DNA of 64,000 nucleotides from Auanema rhodensis (taxonomy: Eukaryota > Nematoda > Chromadorea > Rhabditida > Rhabditidae), in the NCBI GenBank assembly GCA_964057225.1, contig OZ059895.1, positions 4,526,001 through 4,590,000 on the forward strand. Reading direction: 5' to 3'. Positions 48,972 to 61,213 of the stretch are shown here, piece after piece. The notes under the pieces are model-generated. The model worked only from the letters and a program-made list of their open reading frames with translations, had not been told where the DNA came from and made no database searches. Within the stretch, counting starts at the first letter, position 1; every line of letters begins with the position of its first letter. A program made the translations under genes and the position numbers.

Positions 48972-50741
48972 TTACACTTCATTGCAAGAACAGTCAGTTG
49001 TTTTATTGTCACGTAACAATGTTGCCAACACTCAACATTGTATCATATTACAGCTGTCAACAGTGGCAGTTGCCAATCCGCTGTTAATAAATACGCATGT
49101 ATTGTTGTGGTCAGCGCAACTGTTTCAACAATCTTATCGAATTAATCATCGATATGTGTTCTTTGAGTTAGGGTATTAGAATATTAGTAATATACACACT
49201 AAAACTTTTTCTATATACTCTTCTTTCCAAGTAATTTGAGAATATTAGAAATCTTGATGCATATGCTATACAGCTATTTGTTATACTTTAATGAACAAGT
49301 GCTTTGCCATTTGGTTCATTGTAGGTCAACGTATCTGTTTCACCAATCTTATCGAATTGATATTCGATATGTGTTCCATTAACATTTTTGATACTAAAAA
49401 CTATATACCCATGACCCCTTGGCATAGTAAGTATTCGTTAGCGTTATGGGTACTTGTGCTGTACAGCTATTTATCATATTTTTATGAACAAAACTTTTGC
49501 CATGTGGTACATGTGTGGGTCAGCGCACCTGTTTTAACGATCTTATCGAATTAATCTTCGATATGTGTTCCATTGGAAACAACACAATTGTTTGTGAATC
49601 CTATCGAATTAACCTTCGATATGTGTTTTATTGAGTTAGTATATTAGAATATACTAATATAAAATTAAAAAAAAAAGGTTCTTTAAACTATTCTTTCATG
49701 TAATTTGAAAATATTAGACAACTTGGTACATGTGGTGTACAGCTATTTATCATATTTTTATGAACAAAACGTTTGCCATGTGGTTTTTGTGTGGGTCAGT
49801 GCACCTGTTTTAACGATCTTATCGAATTAACCTTCGATATGTGTTCCATTAACTTTTGTATTTCATATCGTTCTTATCGAATTAACCTTCGATATGTGTT
49901 CCATTAACTTTTGTATTCCATATCGTTCTTATCGAATTAACTTTCGATATGTGTTCCATTGATTTACCCATAATAGGTACGGTGAACAAAATGGTTCGCC
50001 TAGATAAACAACAAACTTTTTAAAAGTTAAATTAATAATTATAAACTATAATAAACACAATCTATAAACAATGTAAACAAATAAAATTAAAAAATAAATA
50101 TATAAAATATATCTTATCGAATTAACCTTCGATATGTGTTTCATTAAATTTAGTTTAAATATTTATTACTTCTTATCGAATTAACCTTCGATATGAGTTC
50201 CATTGATTAACCCATAAAAGGTACGGTGAACATATTAATTAGCTTTTATATATTTTATTCAAATTTTATAAATTAAAACAAAAACAATATATATTAAAAA
50301 GTTTATTCAAATGTATAAATATTAAAAATACATTTAAAGGGAGATAATTTTAATAATATTTTAAAAATATATAAAATACATTTAAAAAGAAATAATTAAA
50401 TAATAATATTTAAAACATATATTAATAATAAAAATTCATTTAAAAAGAAATAAGTTTAAAAATATTTACAAATACAATTAACAAATATATAAATAATAAA
50501 AATTCATTTAAAATAATACATTAAAAAATAATTAAAAAAAAAAAATCATGCATTTTGATCCATGCGCAGGCTCGAGAGCCTGCCTCGGGAGGAAAAGTAT
50601 ATTTTTGACAGCTGACGCCGAAAATATGATTTTGACAGCTGACGCCCCCAAAAGTATGATTTTAGCAGCTGACGCCCTCAAAAGTATGTTTTTAGCAACT
50701 GTTTGGGGGCGTGGTTAGTAAATTCGGCATGGCTCTCTACT
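48972..50741. repeat. Right terminal and subterminal region of Polinton 1
   Basis: The outer part (about 49400-50741) mirrors the left terminal repeat, ending with hairpin, four ~30-bp units and ggcatggctctctact. It is longer than the left arm because palindromic motifs and AT-rich blocks have expanded. The inner part (48972-49400) has no gene. Confidence 0.8.
49136..50190. repeat. Nine copies of the subterminal palindrome (right end)
   Basis: tatcgaattaaccttcgata, or close variants, starts near 49136, 49350, 49544, 49602, 49820, 49875, 49930, 50115 and 50174. The three at 49820-49930 sit in a 55-bp tandem repeat. The arms tatcgaa/ttcgata are conserved while the 6-nt spacer and neighbours vary. 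Only two copies exist at the left end. Confidence 0.85.
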
Positions 50742-50747
50742 GCCGTA
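50742..50747. repeat. Right 6-bp target-site duplication of Polinton 1
   Basis: gccgta directly after the terminal ctctact, matching 33836-33841. Confidence 0.93.
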
Positions 50748-51623
50748 CTGTTTGCGTGTTCCTGGGGCCCAGGATTCGTTTAGGAGTCTCTTAGTCTCTG
50801 CTGTTACTCCCTCAAAGGAGTTTGTTAAATCTTCCACGCTGCTAATTGGAAATTCGGCGACTGCAGGAGAGGATGTGGGTTTCCTTCCCGGTCGGACAGC
50901 AGGTTCGGGTGTTGGAGCAGCAAGGGAGGCTCCTTGGATCTCTCTTGGAGTAGGGGAAACCACATTTGGCTCTTCCAGAATGGTGCTATCACTATAGCCG
51001 ACCTCTGGGAGCTGGCGAGCTTTCCTAAGGTCTTGTGCAGGAGGTGGAAAGGTGGAAATACGTAAAGTAATCCGTCTGGCAGCTGCTGCCAATTGAACAA
51101 GAGTGCGTTCACTCCTAATGCGGCGCAATCTGGAAAGAAGGAGTAGAAAAGGGCGCATTTGGCGTTCCAAGTGGACGCGAACAGGTCTATTTTGGGTTCA
51201 CCCCATTTGGAAAATATTGATCTAGTGATCTCCGGATGGAGCGACCAGTCTTCCTTCAAAATTCTGCCGCGGGACAGGCAGTCGGCAGCCGTATTGATTT
51301 TTCCCGCTATATGCGATGCTCTGATTCTGAGCTTACGGGTATCGGCAAATTGCCATAACTCCAGTGCTAATCTAGTGCCCTTCTGGGATTGACTCCCGCC
51401 CCTACGGTTGATGTAGGCAATGGCAGAAGTATTATCTAAGAGTAAGAGAACGTCGTGATTGCGCCAGGTCTTGCCGAACTCTGTTAGACCCTTCGTTGCT
51501 GCAATCAGCTCCAGCCAGTTTATATGGTTGTTAATGCGTTCTGCCTCGGACCAAGATCCTGACAAGGTATTACCTTCCCACGAAGCGCCAAAACCCTCCA
51601 GGGAGGCATCTGAGGTAATGGAG
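50748..51623 (-). pseudogene. DIRS fragment: RNase H end and tyrosine recombinase N-terminus
   Basis: Minus strand. RNase H reads from the Polinton 2 edge with SDAS (first Asp), WLELIAA (Glu), LLLDNTSA (Asp) and AADCLSR (Asp), then the usual DIRS C-terminal extension, to a stop at 50825. A second frame, open from 51170, overlaps its end and runs through KRLLNESWAPGTRKQYG to the Polinton 1 edge; it is the recombinase N-terminus that continues at 33841. Overlapping RT-RNase H and recombinase frames are normal for DIRS. The last codons of both apparent frames at 50741 or 51624 belong to Polinton ends. Confidence 0.83.
51618..51623. repeat. Presumed left 6-bp target-site duplication of Polinton 2
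   Basis: atggag lies directly before the terminal agtagagagcc. Its partner would be beyond the window, so this is predicted from the fixed 6-bp length. Confidence 0.5.
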
Positions 51624-52965
51624 AGTAGAGAGCCATGCCGAATTTACTAACCACGCCCCCAAACAGTTGCTAAAAACATACTTTTGAGGGCGTCAGCTGC
51701 TAAAATCATACTTTTGGGGGCGTCAGCTGTCAAAATCATATTTTCGGCGTCAGCTGTCAAAAATATACTTTTCCTCCCGAGGCAGGCTCTCGAGCCTGCG
51801 CATGGATCAAAATGCATGATTTTTTTTTTAAAATTATTTTTTAATGTATTATTTTAAATGAATTTTTATTATTTATATATTTGTTAATTGTATTTGTAAA
51901 TATTTTTAAACTTATTTCTTTTTAAATGAATTTTTATTATTAATATATGTTTTAAATATTATTATTTAATTATTTCTTTTTAAATGTATTTTATATATTT
52001 TTAAAATATTATTAAAATTATCTCCCTTTAAATGTATTTTTAATATTTATACATTTGAATAAACTTTTTAATATATATTGTTTTTGTTTTAATTTATAAA
52101 ATTTGAATAAAATATATAAAAGCTAATTAATATGTTCACCGTACCTTTTATGGGTTAATCAATGGAACTCATATCGAAGGTTAATTCGATAAGAAGTAAT
52201 AAATATTTAAACTAAATTTAATGAAACACATATCGAAGGTTAATTCGATAAGATATATTTTATATATTTATTTTTTAATTTTATTTGTTTACATTGTTTA
52301 TAGATTGTGTTTATTATAGTTTATAATTATTAATTTAACTTTTAAAAAGTTTGTTGTTTATCTAGGCGAACCATTTTGTTCACCGTACCTATTATGGGTA
52401 AATCAATGGAACACATATCGAAAGTTAATTCGATAAGAACGATATGGAATACAAAAGTTAATGGAACACATATCGAAGGTTAATTCGATAAGAACGATAT
52501 GAAATACAAAAGTTAATGGAACACATATCGAAGGTTAATTCGATAAGATCGTTAAAACAGGTGCACTGACCCACACAAAAACCACATGGCAAACGTTTTG
52601 TTCATAAAAATATGATAAATAGCTGTACACCACATGTACCAAGTTGTCTAATATTTTCAAATTACATGAAAGAATAGTTTAAAGAACCTTTTTTTTTTAA
52701 TTTTATATTAGTATATTCTAATATACTAACTCAATAAAACACATATCGAAGGTTAATTCGATAGGATTCACAAACAATTGTGTTGTTTCCAATGGAACAC
52801 ATATCGAAGATTAATTCGATAAGATCGTTAAAACAGGTGCGCTGACCCACACATGTACCACATGGCAAAAGTTTTGTTCATAAAAATATGATAAATAGCT
52901 GTACAGCACAAGTACCCATAACGCTAACGAATACTTACTATGCCAAGGGGTCATGGGTATATAGT
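51624..52965. repeat. Terminal inverted repeat of Polinton 2
   Basis: Near-identical to the reverse complement of 49400-50741, with the same ~30-bp units, caggctctcgagcctg hairpin and AT-rich blocks. A few base changes separate the copies. Confidence 0.85.
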
Positions 52966-53229
52966 TTTTAGTATCAAAAATGTTAATGGAACACATATCG
53001 AATATCAATTCGATAAGATTGGTGAAACAGATACGTTGACCTACAATGAACCAAATGGCAAAGCACTTGTTCATTAAAGTATAACAAATAGCTGTATAGC
53101 ATATGCATCAAGATTTCTAATATTCTCAAATTACTTGGAAAGAAGAGTATATAGAAAAAGTTTTAGTGTGTATATTACTAATATTCTAATACCCTAACTC
53201 AAAGAACACATATCGATGATTAATTCGAT
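52175..53229. repeat. Nine subterminal palindromes (Polinton 2)
   Basis: Mirror of the set at 49136-50190, including the 55-bp tandem triplet (about 52420-52545). All nine arms are kept. Confidence 0.85.
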
Positions 53230-53393
53230 AAGATTGTTGAAACAGTTGCGCTGACCACAACAATACATGCGTATTTATTAACAGCGGATTGGCAACTGCC
53301 ACTGTTGACAGCTGTAATATGATACAATGTTGAGTGTTGGCAACATTGTTACGTGACAATAAAACAACTGACTGTTCTTGCAATGAAGTGTAA

Positions 53394-53400
53394 TATAAAT
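53394..53400 (+). promoter_or_regulatory. TATA box of PolB (copy 2)
   Basis: tataaat 65 bp before ATG 53465, same as in copy 1. Confidence 0.45.
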
Positions 53401-53464
53401 GTGTAAAATGAAATATGGATAACTACCTCTCAGAGTTTGCATAATTTTATTCTAACAAGATACA

Positions 53465-56400
53465 ATGGCTGCTAACAGGTTGTGTTTTTTCCTATCTTTT
53501 TTTTTTTAATTAAAATATTTATTTTCAGTTATAAGCGTGTATGTGAAGAGTTGGGGTTCGATTATGAGGAAATTTATCAACTCAGGTAATTTAACAATAT
53601 TTTTAAAATATACATCTTTGTTTTTTTTTTAGTAAGCGCATAAAACTTACCGAGAGTGGTGGTGTTGAGCTGTGTGACCCCGCAATAACCACTTCCAATA
53701 GTGGTCCCTCGTCATCAAGGGTTATTGAAGTTATCACCTTGGATGACAGCGATAATGAGTAAGCTATCATATAATGAAAAAGCATGAAATTTTTTTTTTC
53801 CAGAGAATGGAATCCCGAGATGCCATCAACTAGTGGAGAACAATTAGGAGGCGGTTCATCCTTCAACGATGTTTGTCAAATAAAGGTACGAGCTTTTAAC
53901 CTTTTTTTTTTTTTTTCATGTTACAATTCTTTTCACTCTATATCTTTTATTTGATTACATATCTTGAGCAATTTTGAATTCTGCCATCTATTTTTAAACA
54001 AATCATCATACATTTGGTGGCTTTTTGAAAAATAAAATAAAATCTTATCCCAAATCCATGCCATAATATCATTTATTAAATTTTTATTCATTAAAATACA
54101 CTTAAATTTAAATATTTTGATGCTCAAAAACTGACACATTTAAATATTTTGTATTTTTCAAATCATTTCACTCCATCTCTTTTATTTAATTTCATATTTT
54201 AAACAATTTTAAATTTTTACCACTACTTTATAATTTTTATTTATTAAACTTTTTAATCATTAAATTACACTTAAATTTAAATATTTTGATGCGCAAAAAC
54301 AGAAACATTTAAATATTTTGTTTTTTTTCTAAACCATTTCACTTCATCTATTTTAAACAATTTTATATTTCTACCACTATTTCATAATTTCATTTTTTAA
54401 ATTTTTAATCATTAAAAAAACATTTAAATTTCAATATTGTGATGCTCAAAAACTGAAACATGAAATTGATTTATATTTTCTAAGCCATTTCACTTCATCT
54501 CTTTTATTTAATCACATATCTTGAACAAATTTAAATTTCTATCACTTTTTCATAATTTCGTTTATTAAATTTTTAATCACTAAAAAACATTTAAATTTCA
54601 ATATTGTGATGCTCAAAAACTGAAACATTTAAATATTTTGTATTTTCTAAACCATTTCACTTCATCTCTTTTATTTATATATATTTTAAACAATTTTATA
54701 ATTCTACTATTATTTAATTTTTATTTATTAAATTTTTAAACATTAAAAAAAAAAAATGATGCTCAAAAACTGAAACATTTAAATATTTTGTATTTTTCTA
54801 ATCGTTTTGAAACAAACTAAACATATATTTGAAAACATTTCAATTAAATAAAAAAAAAATAACGACTATAACAAACAAAGAGACATAATAATTTTAAGCA
54901 AAAGATGAAACAATTCATATATATTCTTAAAACTATTTTTATTTAAACTTTTAAAAATAAAAATAAAAAAAGCATGTAAACTGTTATAAATGTTGTTTAT
55001 TATAGTGGTCACACCGGCGCATAAAACGCACCGGTCGTTTTACCAACGTGGTCGTTCGATCGCTCACGTTCCCACACTTGGAAAATGTTGATGAACCAAT
55101 GCATGTTATCATGCCGCGGTTATTCAACGAATTCCTTGATCGTTGTCTTGCTGAAAGCGGTGTGCCTGATAAGCAAAAAGCCTTATTTTGTTTATCAATT
55201 GAGCACCCTTCCTTTGAAAAGGGCTCCATATTTATGGACTTTCGTAGAAGGGAGCATCTGGATGGCGTAGCCATTATGAATGCCATCAGCAAGGTGCAGC
55301 AATCAAAACGAGAGGCTGTGATCAGCCAGGCAATGAATATTGAGATGTATGTGTTTGATGAAAGGCCAGCGCAGCCAAGCCTGATGCCTGGTGAAGGTAG
55401 AGTCGGGTTTTATTTTGACCCCGAACTCAAAATACCTGGAACCATTGCCAACACTGACTCACATTGTCTGGCTAGATCAGCAGTTGTGGGAATGTGGAAA
55501 GCTGACGAGCTGGCCACTGAAGATGGCGATGAGAAGCGAAGGCTGCAAAACCTTCGTCGCAATTACATCTTATTGCCAAATCAGCCACACCATATCAATT
55601 TATTAAATAGGTGTGGTATTTCTGTAGATTTACCAAATTATAATTTAATTCATTTAAACATTATTGCCAGCTGTAATACAAACTATAAGTTTGTAGTATA
55701 TGCTAGACCGCCTGGACAGCGTATGTACACTATCCAGAAAATATTTAATGAAGCGGCTAGCAAATTGGTAACACTAGGTTACCGAAATAATCACTATGAT
55801 TGTATTACAGCTGGTAGTCGTTCGAAAATTTTTGATGGTATTATATGTCAACACTGTAAGTTATCTTACAATACAGTGTTGCATAGATGTAAAGCCAAAT
55901 GTAAAAAATGCCACACCTATAATTGTAATGCGATGGGGAATGTGGTTGAGAGTAGCGTGAGGTGTGATAGTTGTAGAGTTTTGTTTAAAACTCAACAATG
56001 CTTCGATAGGCATTTGCGAAAAGCCTGCCGAAAATTCAAGGTATTTTGTGAAAATTTAAAGTTGTACATAACAAGCTTAAATTCAGACATGTGTGGCGTG
56101 TGATCACTATCACATGGTCCGTGCTGATAGACCGCACAATTGCAATGAAAAATTCTGCAAAAAGTGCGGTCAGACAAAGCCTGAAGAGCACTCTTGTTGT
56201 TGGGTTCCACCTAACGACAAGAAGAAGGCTCAGCTAAAAAAGAAGCAAGAAAAGTTCAAGGTTTGTATTTAACATCTTTACAAGTGTAATGCTTACTTGT
56301 TTAAGATTATATTTTATGACTTTGAAACAGTTGTGTTAAAAAACGGCACAAATGTTCATGAATATGCAGATGAACAATGGCCCAATATGGTTGTGTATAA

Positions 56401-59237
56401 CAAATTTTGTGAAAGTTGTATAGATGCGCCAATTCCTGTGAGAAATGCACAACCAAGGAGGGCCATTTTGGGTACCAACAAGGTGATAGTGAATGGTCTG
56501 TAACAGATCGTTTCCTTGATTGGTTACTCAACTTTTCTGAGAATGATAATGCAATTTTGATTGCGCACAACGGGTCGCGCTTTGACATACATTTCTTGGT
56601 GTCTAGGCTGATAAACCGTGGAATATATCCTGACCCCATTTTAAATGGGACCAAGATTATTAGCATGGTTGTCAAGCCATTAAGAGGTCAAAACATTAAC
56701 CATTTATGTTTTAAAGATAGTTATTTACTAGTGCCTTTACCCTTATCAGCGTTACCCAAGGCATTTGGTGTACCTGATATGAGTAAAGGACAATTCCCAT
56801 ACCTCTTTAACCACCCAATAAATTATGGCAAAGTGCTACCATCCTTGCCACCAAAGCATTACTATTGTACTGCTAGAATGAAAGCAGAAGACCTAGCTTC
56901 ATTCAATATTTGGTATGAGGAGCGTAATCAAAGTGTGTTTGATTTTGATGAGGAGCTTCTGGAATATTGTAGGACAGATGTCCGTATTTTAACCAACTGT
57001 ATGAAAGTGTACATGAAGTTGGCAACCGCCACCACTGGCTGGAATCCTGTCATACAATGTATGACATTTGCCAGTTTCTCTTTATTCCAGGCAAGTTTTT
57101 TAAAATACAAGCATTTTCAAAACTAGTATATTACAGTTGAAAATGAACCACATTAAAGAGAACCAAGTGGGTATTCTGCCTGAGACTGGTTATTATGCCG
57201 GCCAGAAGCAGAGTATAATTGCCATAAAATACATTAAATGGCTAGAACACGGATTAGGCCGCCCATTAATGCATAAGCTTAATGGTGGTGAATTTGTTGT
57301 GCGAGTAGATGGCCAACGCTATCTACTTGATGCTTATGACAGTGTGGCTAATCACGGCTATGAGGTGAGTAATTTGTAATAAATGTAAAAAATGATAAAA
57401 TTTTGTAGTTTAATGGCTGTATTTATCATGGTTGCCCCCAGTGCACCAACAAGACTGCTATTGCACCAGGCAGAAATGGTGAAACAATGGAAGAGGTAAT
57501 TGTGACTTTTTTAATCATTTTAAGCTGAAACATTTAGGTTTATGAAAAAACCATGAAAAGGCTTGAGGCTATTCAAAGCCAGGGCATTAGTGTAACCACT
57601 GTGTGGGAACACGAAATTACTGCTCAAATGTCATCAAATGAGCAAATGGCAAATTTTATGAAGGACACTGAGGTTGTAACTCGATTGGCACCTCGAGATG
57701 CCTTCACCGGCGGCCGAACTCAAACATATAAGCTTCTGGCCCAAGCTTCGGATAGATACTCACTAGAGTATGTGGACTTTTGTTCACTTTATCCATATGT
57801 AACGGCATTTGATGCCTATTACCCTGTGGGTAATCCTAAAGTGATTACTGAGGGCTTTGAGAGTTTTGAGGCATGCTGCCCATACAAGGGCCTTGTGAAA
57901 TGTGACGTGCTTGCACCCACAAATTTGATGTATCCTGTATTAGGAACACGCATAGGCGGTAAATTAATTTTTACAAACTGCCGCACATGTGCAAACAGAG
58001 GCAAAAATGTAACATGCCCGCACCAAGATGATGAAGACGCTCGAAAGCTGCATCTGACTGTAACGCATGTAGAGCTCGAATGTGCCATACAGCGTGGCTA
58101 CAAAGTGCTTCATGTTTATGAGGTTTGGCACTGGGATGAATGGCAGCAAGGCGGCCTATTCAAGGATTTTGTACAAAAGTACATAAAAATTAAGCAAGAG
58201 GCATCGGGCTGGCCTAAGCCAAATATGACAGAGGCTGAAAAGGTATGTGTCATGAAAAGTATGGCATTAAATAGAATTTTACAGCTAAAATATCTCCAAG
58301 AGCACGAGGAGAACACTGGTGTTGCTCTGGATAGCAACAAAATTGAAAAGAATGCGGCCATGCGTAGCATTGCCAAACTACAGCTGAATAGGTATGTAAA
58401 CTTTTAAAAATAAAAATTTACAAATTTGTTTATAGTGTATGGGGTAAAATGGGTCAAAGACCGGATAAAGCCCAAACCAAGATTATTGGTGTTGAGGATC
58501 CTGAAATTGGTAGGATCATAACTGATCCTGCAAGGGAACTCACGGGCTTCAAAATTGTGGACGATGTGGCGTACTGTACAACAGTGCCAGAAGACTCACA
58601 CCTGGCACCAGCGCCGTTTACAAATGTAGCCATAGCGGCTTATACAACCGCTCATGCAAGGCTACTATTGTATAAGGCAATGGAAAAAATTGGAAAGAAC
58701 TTGGTGTATACAGGTAATTTTATACTTTGTATACAATTTAAACGTACATCATTTAGACACCGATTCTCTAATTTATTTAAAATGCCTCGATCAGCCTGAT
58801 CCAATTGAGGATATGAAGGGTGAATGGTTAGGTAAACTAACCTCAGAAATACCCGATGGTTGGTCAATGACCAAATTTGTTTCACCAGCTGCAAAAGTTT
58901 ATAGTTATGAGCTAGTAAATGCAGCTGGTCAGGTCAAGTATATCACCAAGGCAAAGGGAGTGGTAAGTATAAAAATATATTATTGAGAAACTTTTTAAAA
59001 TTACAGACGCTGGACCACACGGCAGCCACCGTGGTAAACTATCAAAGTATGGAGCGATTGGTTCGAGGACTCGTGATGGATGGAGAAAAATTGGTTTTAA
59101 AAACCAAAACAACGTTATTAAAGAGGCAGCTTGGTGCCATATCCACGATGGACATGACAAAGAGTACCAAGGTCGTAATGGATAAACTTTGTTATCTAGA
59201 CGATTTTAGTACTTTACCCTATGGTTATTGTGAATAA
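53465..59237 (+). pseudogene. POLB: Family B DNA polymerase, frameshifted (copy 2)
   Basis: Exons 53465-53478, 53529-53585, 53633-53758, 53804-53885, 55006-56040, 56087-56260, 56306-57090, 57137-57364, 57409-57495, 57538-58391, 58436-58713, 58757-58962 and 59007-59237 match copy 1 one for one, with the same phases and splice sites including the GC donor at 57091. Exon 7 carries a 2-nt insertion near 56427-56428 (gatgcgcc for gatgcc), shortly after exonuclease motif I (YDFET). This shifts the frame, ending translation near 56500 and removing exonuclease motifs II-III and all polymerase motifs. Downstream codons remain open and unmutated, so the lesion is recent. Confidence 0.92.
53945..54776. 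repeat. Tandem units in the long PolB intron (copy 2)
   Basis: Mirror of 47590-48420: five ~150-170-bp AT-rich units with the core tgatgctcaaaaactgaaac. The intron is 53886-55005. Confidence 0.75.
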
Positions 59238-59375
59238 TTTTTAATATATTTGAATTTATAAATTTTATTATCGCGTGTATATTTGTATATGGTTGTATTT
59301 ATAGATTTTTATGTATAGTTGTATTAATAAATTTTATTCTTCTCATCAAATGTTTTAAAGAGTTTATTACATACA

Positions 59376-60710
59376 TTACAAACTGGTATCAATATATGGA
59401 GCACGATTGTTGTCAATTGAAAGAATAGAGTCATATTCTGCATAAACAATAGCATATAAACCCTCTTGCGGCGTTTGTTGACCAAATTCCAATTTCAGGG
59501 CCACATTACCTTGTCGTATAACATCAAATAACTCGGACGAGTGTACAGTCGGTGAAATATCAAATACAAAAAATGTGAAGCCGGTTTTATACATTGCTGG
59601 TGTAATACCATTGGATGAATCTGTACGACCAAGACCCAAACCCTCCAACATGTCAATATATGCTGTGGCATAGGAAGAACGCCATTCTAAATTATAAGGG
59701 CGGGTAGGTATTACCCGATTGTTGAGCGTCAAGTATATATTTTTCAATTCAAACGGTTTAAAGTTGAATGGCGAATGTTTAAAAGTACCATTATAGGCGT
59801 GTGCGCCGACAAGACCTACTACAACACGTTTCGGTGTATGCGACGTGAATAATATGTTATTGGGTGAATCCAAACGGCCTCCTTCTATGAAATAAGAGCG
59901 CATTTTCACTGACGTCATGGGGTAGTGTATTCGTTCCTTTACAAGTTTATCTTCTATAGCCATAGCTAATCCAGCGTTTAGATCAAACTCTTGAATAAGC
60001 AAGTGCACATCGTTGATATCTATTTTCAGGTTTGGAAACTCCTCCTTCATTGCAGCATCCTTGCTTTCATTATTCCATCCAAGTGTGTCAATTAAGAAAT
60101 TATCACGGTTTGGATATGCAGTTAGCTCCATTTTTGAATAGTTTACAAACAGTCGTTCCTGATTGAATAAGTCGATACTGATGGGAGCAGCCATCTCACA
60201 CAATATGCCATTTTTAACAAGCCCTTGTCGCGCTCTAAAGCCAGGACTGGCTGCATTATCTATATATCTATCCGCATAATAGCCTGATATGGCAAGTTTG
60301 CTCTCTTTAACATCGTTGCTATACATTAGAATATTCTCAATATATGTTTTGTAGGCATGATTTACGGTAGAGTCATACACGCTAACATCACCAATTTTTA
60401 AATGATACGAGTGTATCAAACTGGCTGCAAATTGTTGGCATGGTGCAAAAACAAGGTTGTCTGGTACTGGATCACCGTTTGTGGTTACAATTTTGAATTT
60501 TACATTCAACCAACACCTTCTCAGATTAAGAAATGATTTGGAATTTTGGGCTATAACAAATTCCCATGGTCCTTGAGGAAGAAAAGTATTTTTTAAAGGA
60601 ACTTGTACAGTACGAGTGGATTCAACACCTAATGCCGACGCCGGTATGTCACTATAATTAATATTAGGTAAAAGTGCTTGTGCTGATTTTGAATCTATCA
60701 ATTTAGCCAT
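59376..60710 (-). CDS. Major capsid protein (copy 2)
   Basis: 444 residues with the same sequence features as the copy at 41658-42992: FLPQGPWEF strand, AYNGTFKHSPF region and C-terminal VYAEYDSILSID. No lesion is seen. ATG 60710 directly abuts the TAA of the basic protein upstream. Confidence 0.82.
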   Translation of the reverse strand: MAKLIDSKSAQALLPNINYSDIPASALGVESTRTVQVPLKNTFLPQGPWEFVIAQNSKSFLNLRRCWLNVKFKIVTTNGDPVPDNLVFAPCQQFAASLIHSYHLKIGDVSVYDSTVNHAYKTYIENILMYSNDVKESKLAISGYYADRYIDNAASPGFRARQGLVKNGILCEMAAPISIDLFNQERLFVNYSKMELTAYPNRDNFLIDTLGWNNESKDAAMKEEFPNLKIDINDVHLLIQEFDLNAGLAMAIEDKLVKERIHYPMTSVKMRSYFIEGGRLDSPNNILFTSHTPKRVVVGLVGAHAYNGTFKHSPFNFKPFELKNIYLTLNNRVIPTRPYNLEWRSSYATAYIDMLEGLGLGRTDSSNGITPAMYKTGFTFFVFDISPTVHSSELFDVIRQGNVALKLEFGQQTPQEGLYAIVYAEYDSILSIDNNRAPYIDTSL

Positions 60711-61163
60711 TTAAATACGATACGACCGCTCACGAGTTATGCACAGACGCTTATGAGGTTTTGTGGTTTTGCGTCGTCGCCGCTTGCCCAAACCGGTAAG
60801 ATCTCGTATAGCCTGCCGGCCGGCTGTTTTAAGAGTTTGCTTGATATTATCGCCCTTGAGCACCCCATCAACAATTTCATTGCTAGTTTTTAGCAACTGG
60901 CCGCCAAGAGGTGAGTTTACAACTGGACTATTGCTTACAGCACTGGATAATGCATTCCTTCCAGCATTGATGAGATTTTGGGCTATAGGTGATTGAATAA
61001 TGCGTGGTAAAAACGATGCCAATGTTGCCAGTATACCACCCAGGCCATGACCTCTCTGCATACCACGTTGAAACATCATTCCACTAAATGGCGCCCCACC
61101 CATTTGTTGATTCAAAAGTGTTGTCCATTGAATTGAGTTCAAGTCTAGAAGGAGGTGTGGCAT
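60711..61163 (-). CDS. Basic, glycine-rich core-like protein (copy 2)
   Basis: 150 residues from ATG 61163, same as the copy 1 protein: Met/Gly-rich N-terminal part, amphipathic helix and KRRRRK tail. It is divergent from the protease gene. Confidence 0.65.
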   Translation of the reverse strand: MPHLLLDLNSIQWTTLLNQQMGGAPFSGMMFQRGMQRGHGLGGILATLASFLPRIIQSPIAQNLINAGRNALSSAVSNSPVVNSPLGGQLLKTSNEIVDGVLKGDNIKQTLKTAGRQAIRDLTGLGKRRRRKTTKPHKRLCITRERSYRI

Positions 61164-61213
61164 ATTGAACCGCACGTGCGCAATACAAAAGTTACACTAG
61201 ATCATTTTACTAA

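Larger units (their letters stand above)
33842..50741. mobile_element. Polinton/Maverick copy 1, complete, 16,900 bp
   Basis: It begins agtagagagccatgccg and ends with the reverse complement, flanked by the 6-bp duplication gccgta; AG...CT ends and 6-bp duplications are the Polinton hallmark. Order from the left: spliced zinc-ribbon gene (+), integrase (-), 305-residue protein (-), ATPase (-), penton (+), C2H2 protein (-), small membrane protein (-), protease (-), basic protein (+), major capsid (+), PolB (-). The ATPase and C2H2 frames are broken. It sits inside the DIRS recombinase gene. Confidence 0.96.
32491..51623 (-). mobile_element. DIRS-like tyrosine-recombinase retroelement, interrupted by Polinton 1
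   Basis: Two coding fragments on the minus strand belong to one element: RNase H plus recombinase N-terminus (50748-51623) and the recombinase C-terminal catalytic half (32996-33841). Removing Polinton 1 and one copy of its 6-bp duplication rejoins the recombinase frame without a stop. The 3' end (32491-32995) carries a 52-bp inverted repeat, in keeping with the inverted terminal and internal complementary repeats of DIRS elements. The element starts exactly where a satellite monomer is truncated, with no target duplication expected for this class. The reverse transcriptase half lies beyond Polinton 2, outside the window. Confidence 0.8.

Noticed and set aside
49291-49554. 87-codon frame in the subterminal region (also 52811-53074)
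   Set aside because: It spans palindromic repeats, is conserved only as part of the repeat, and contains no recognisable domain.
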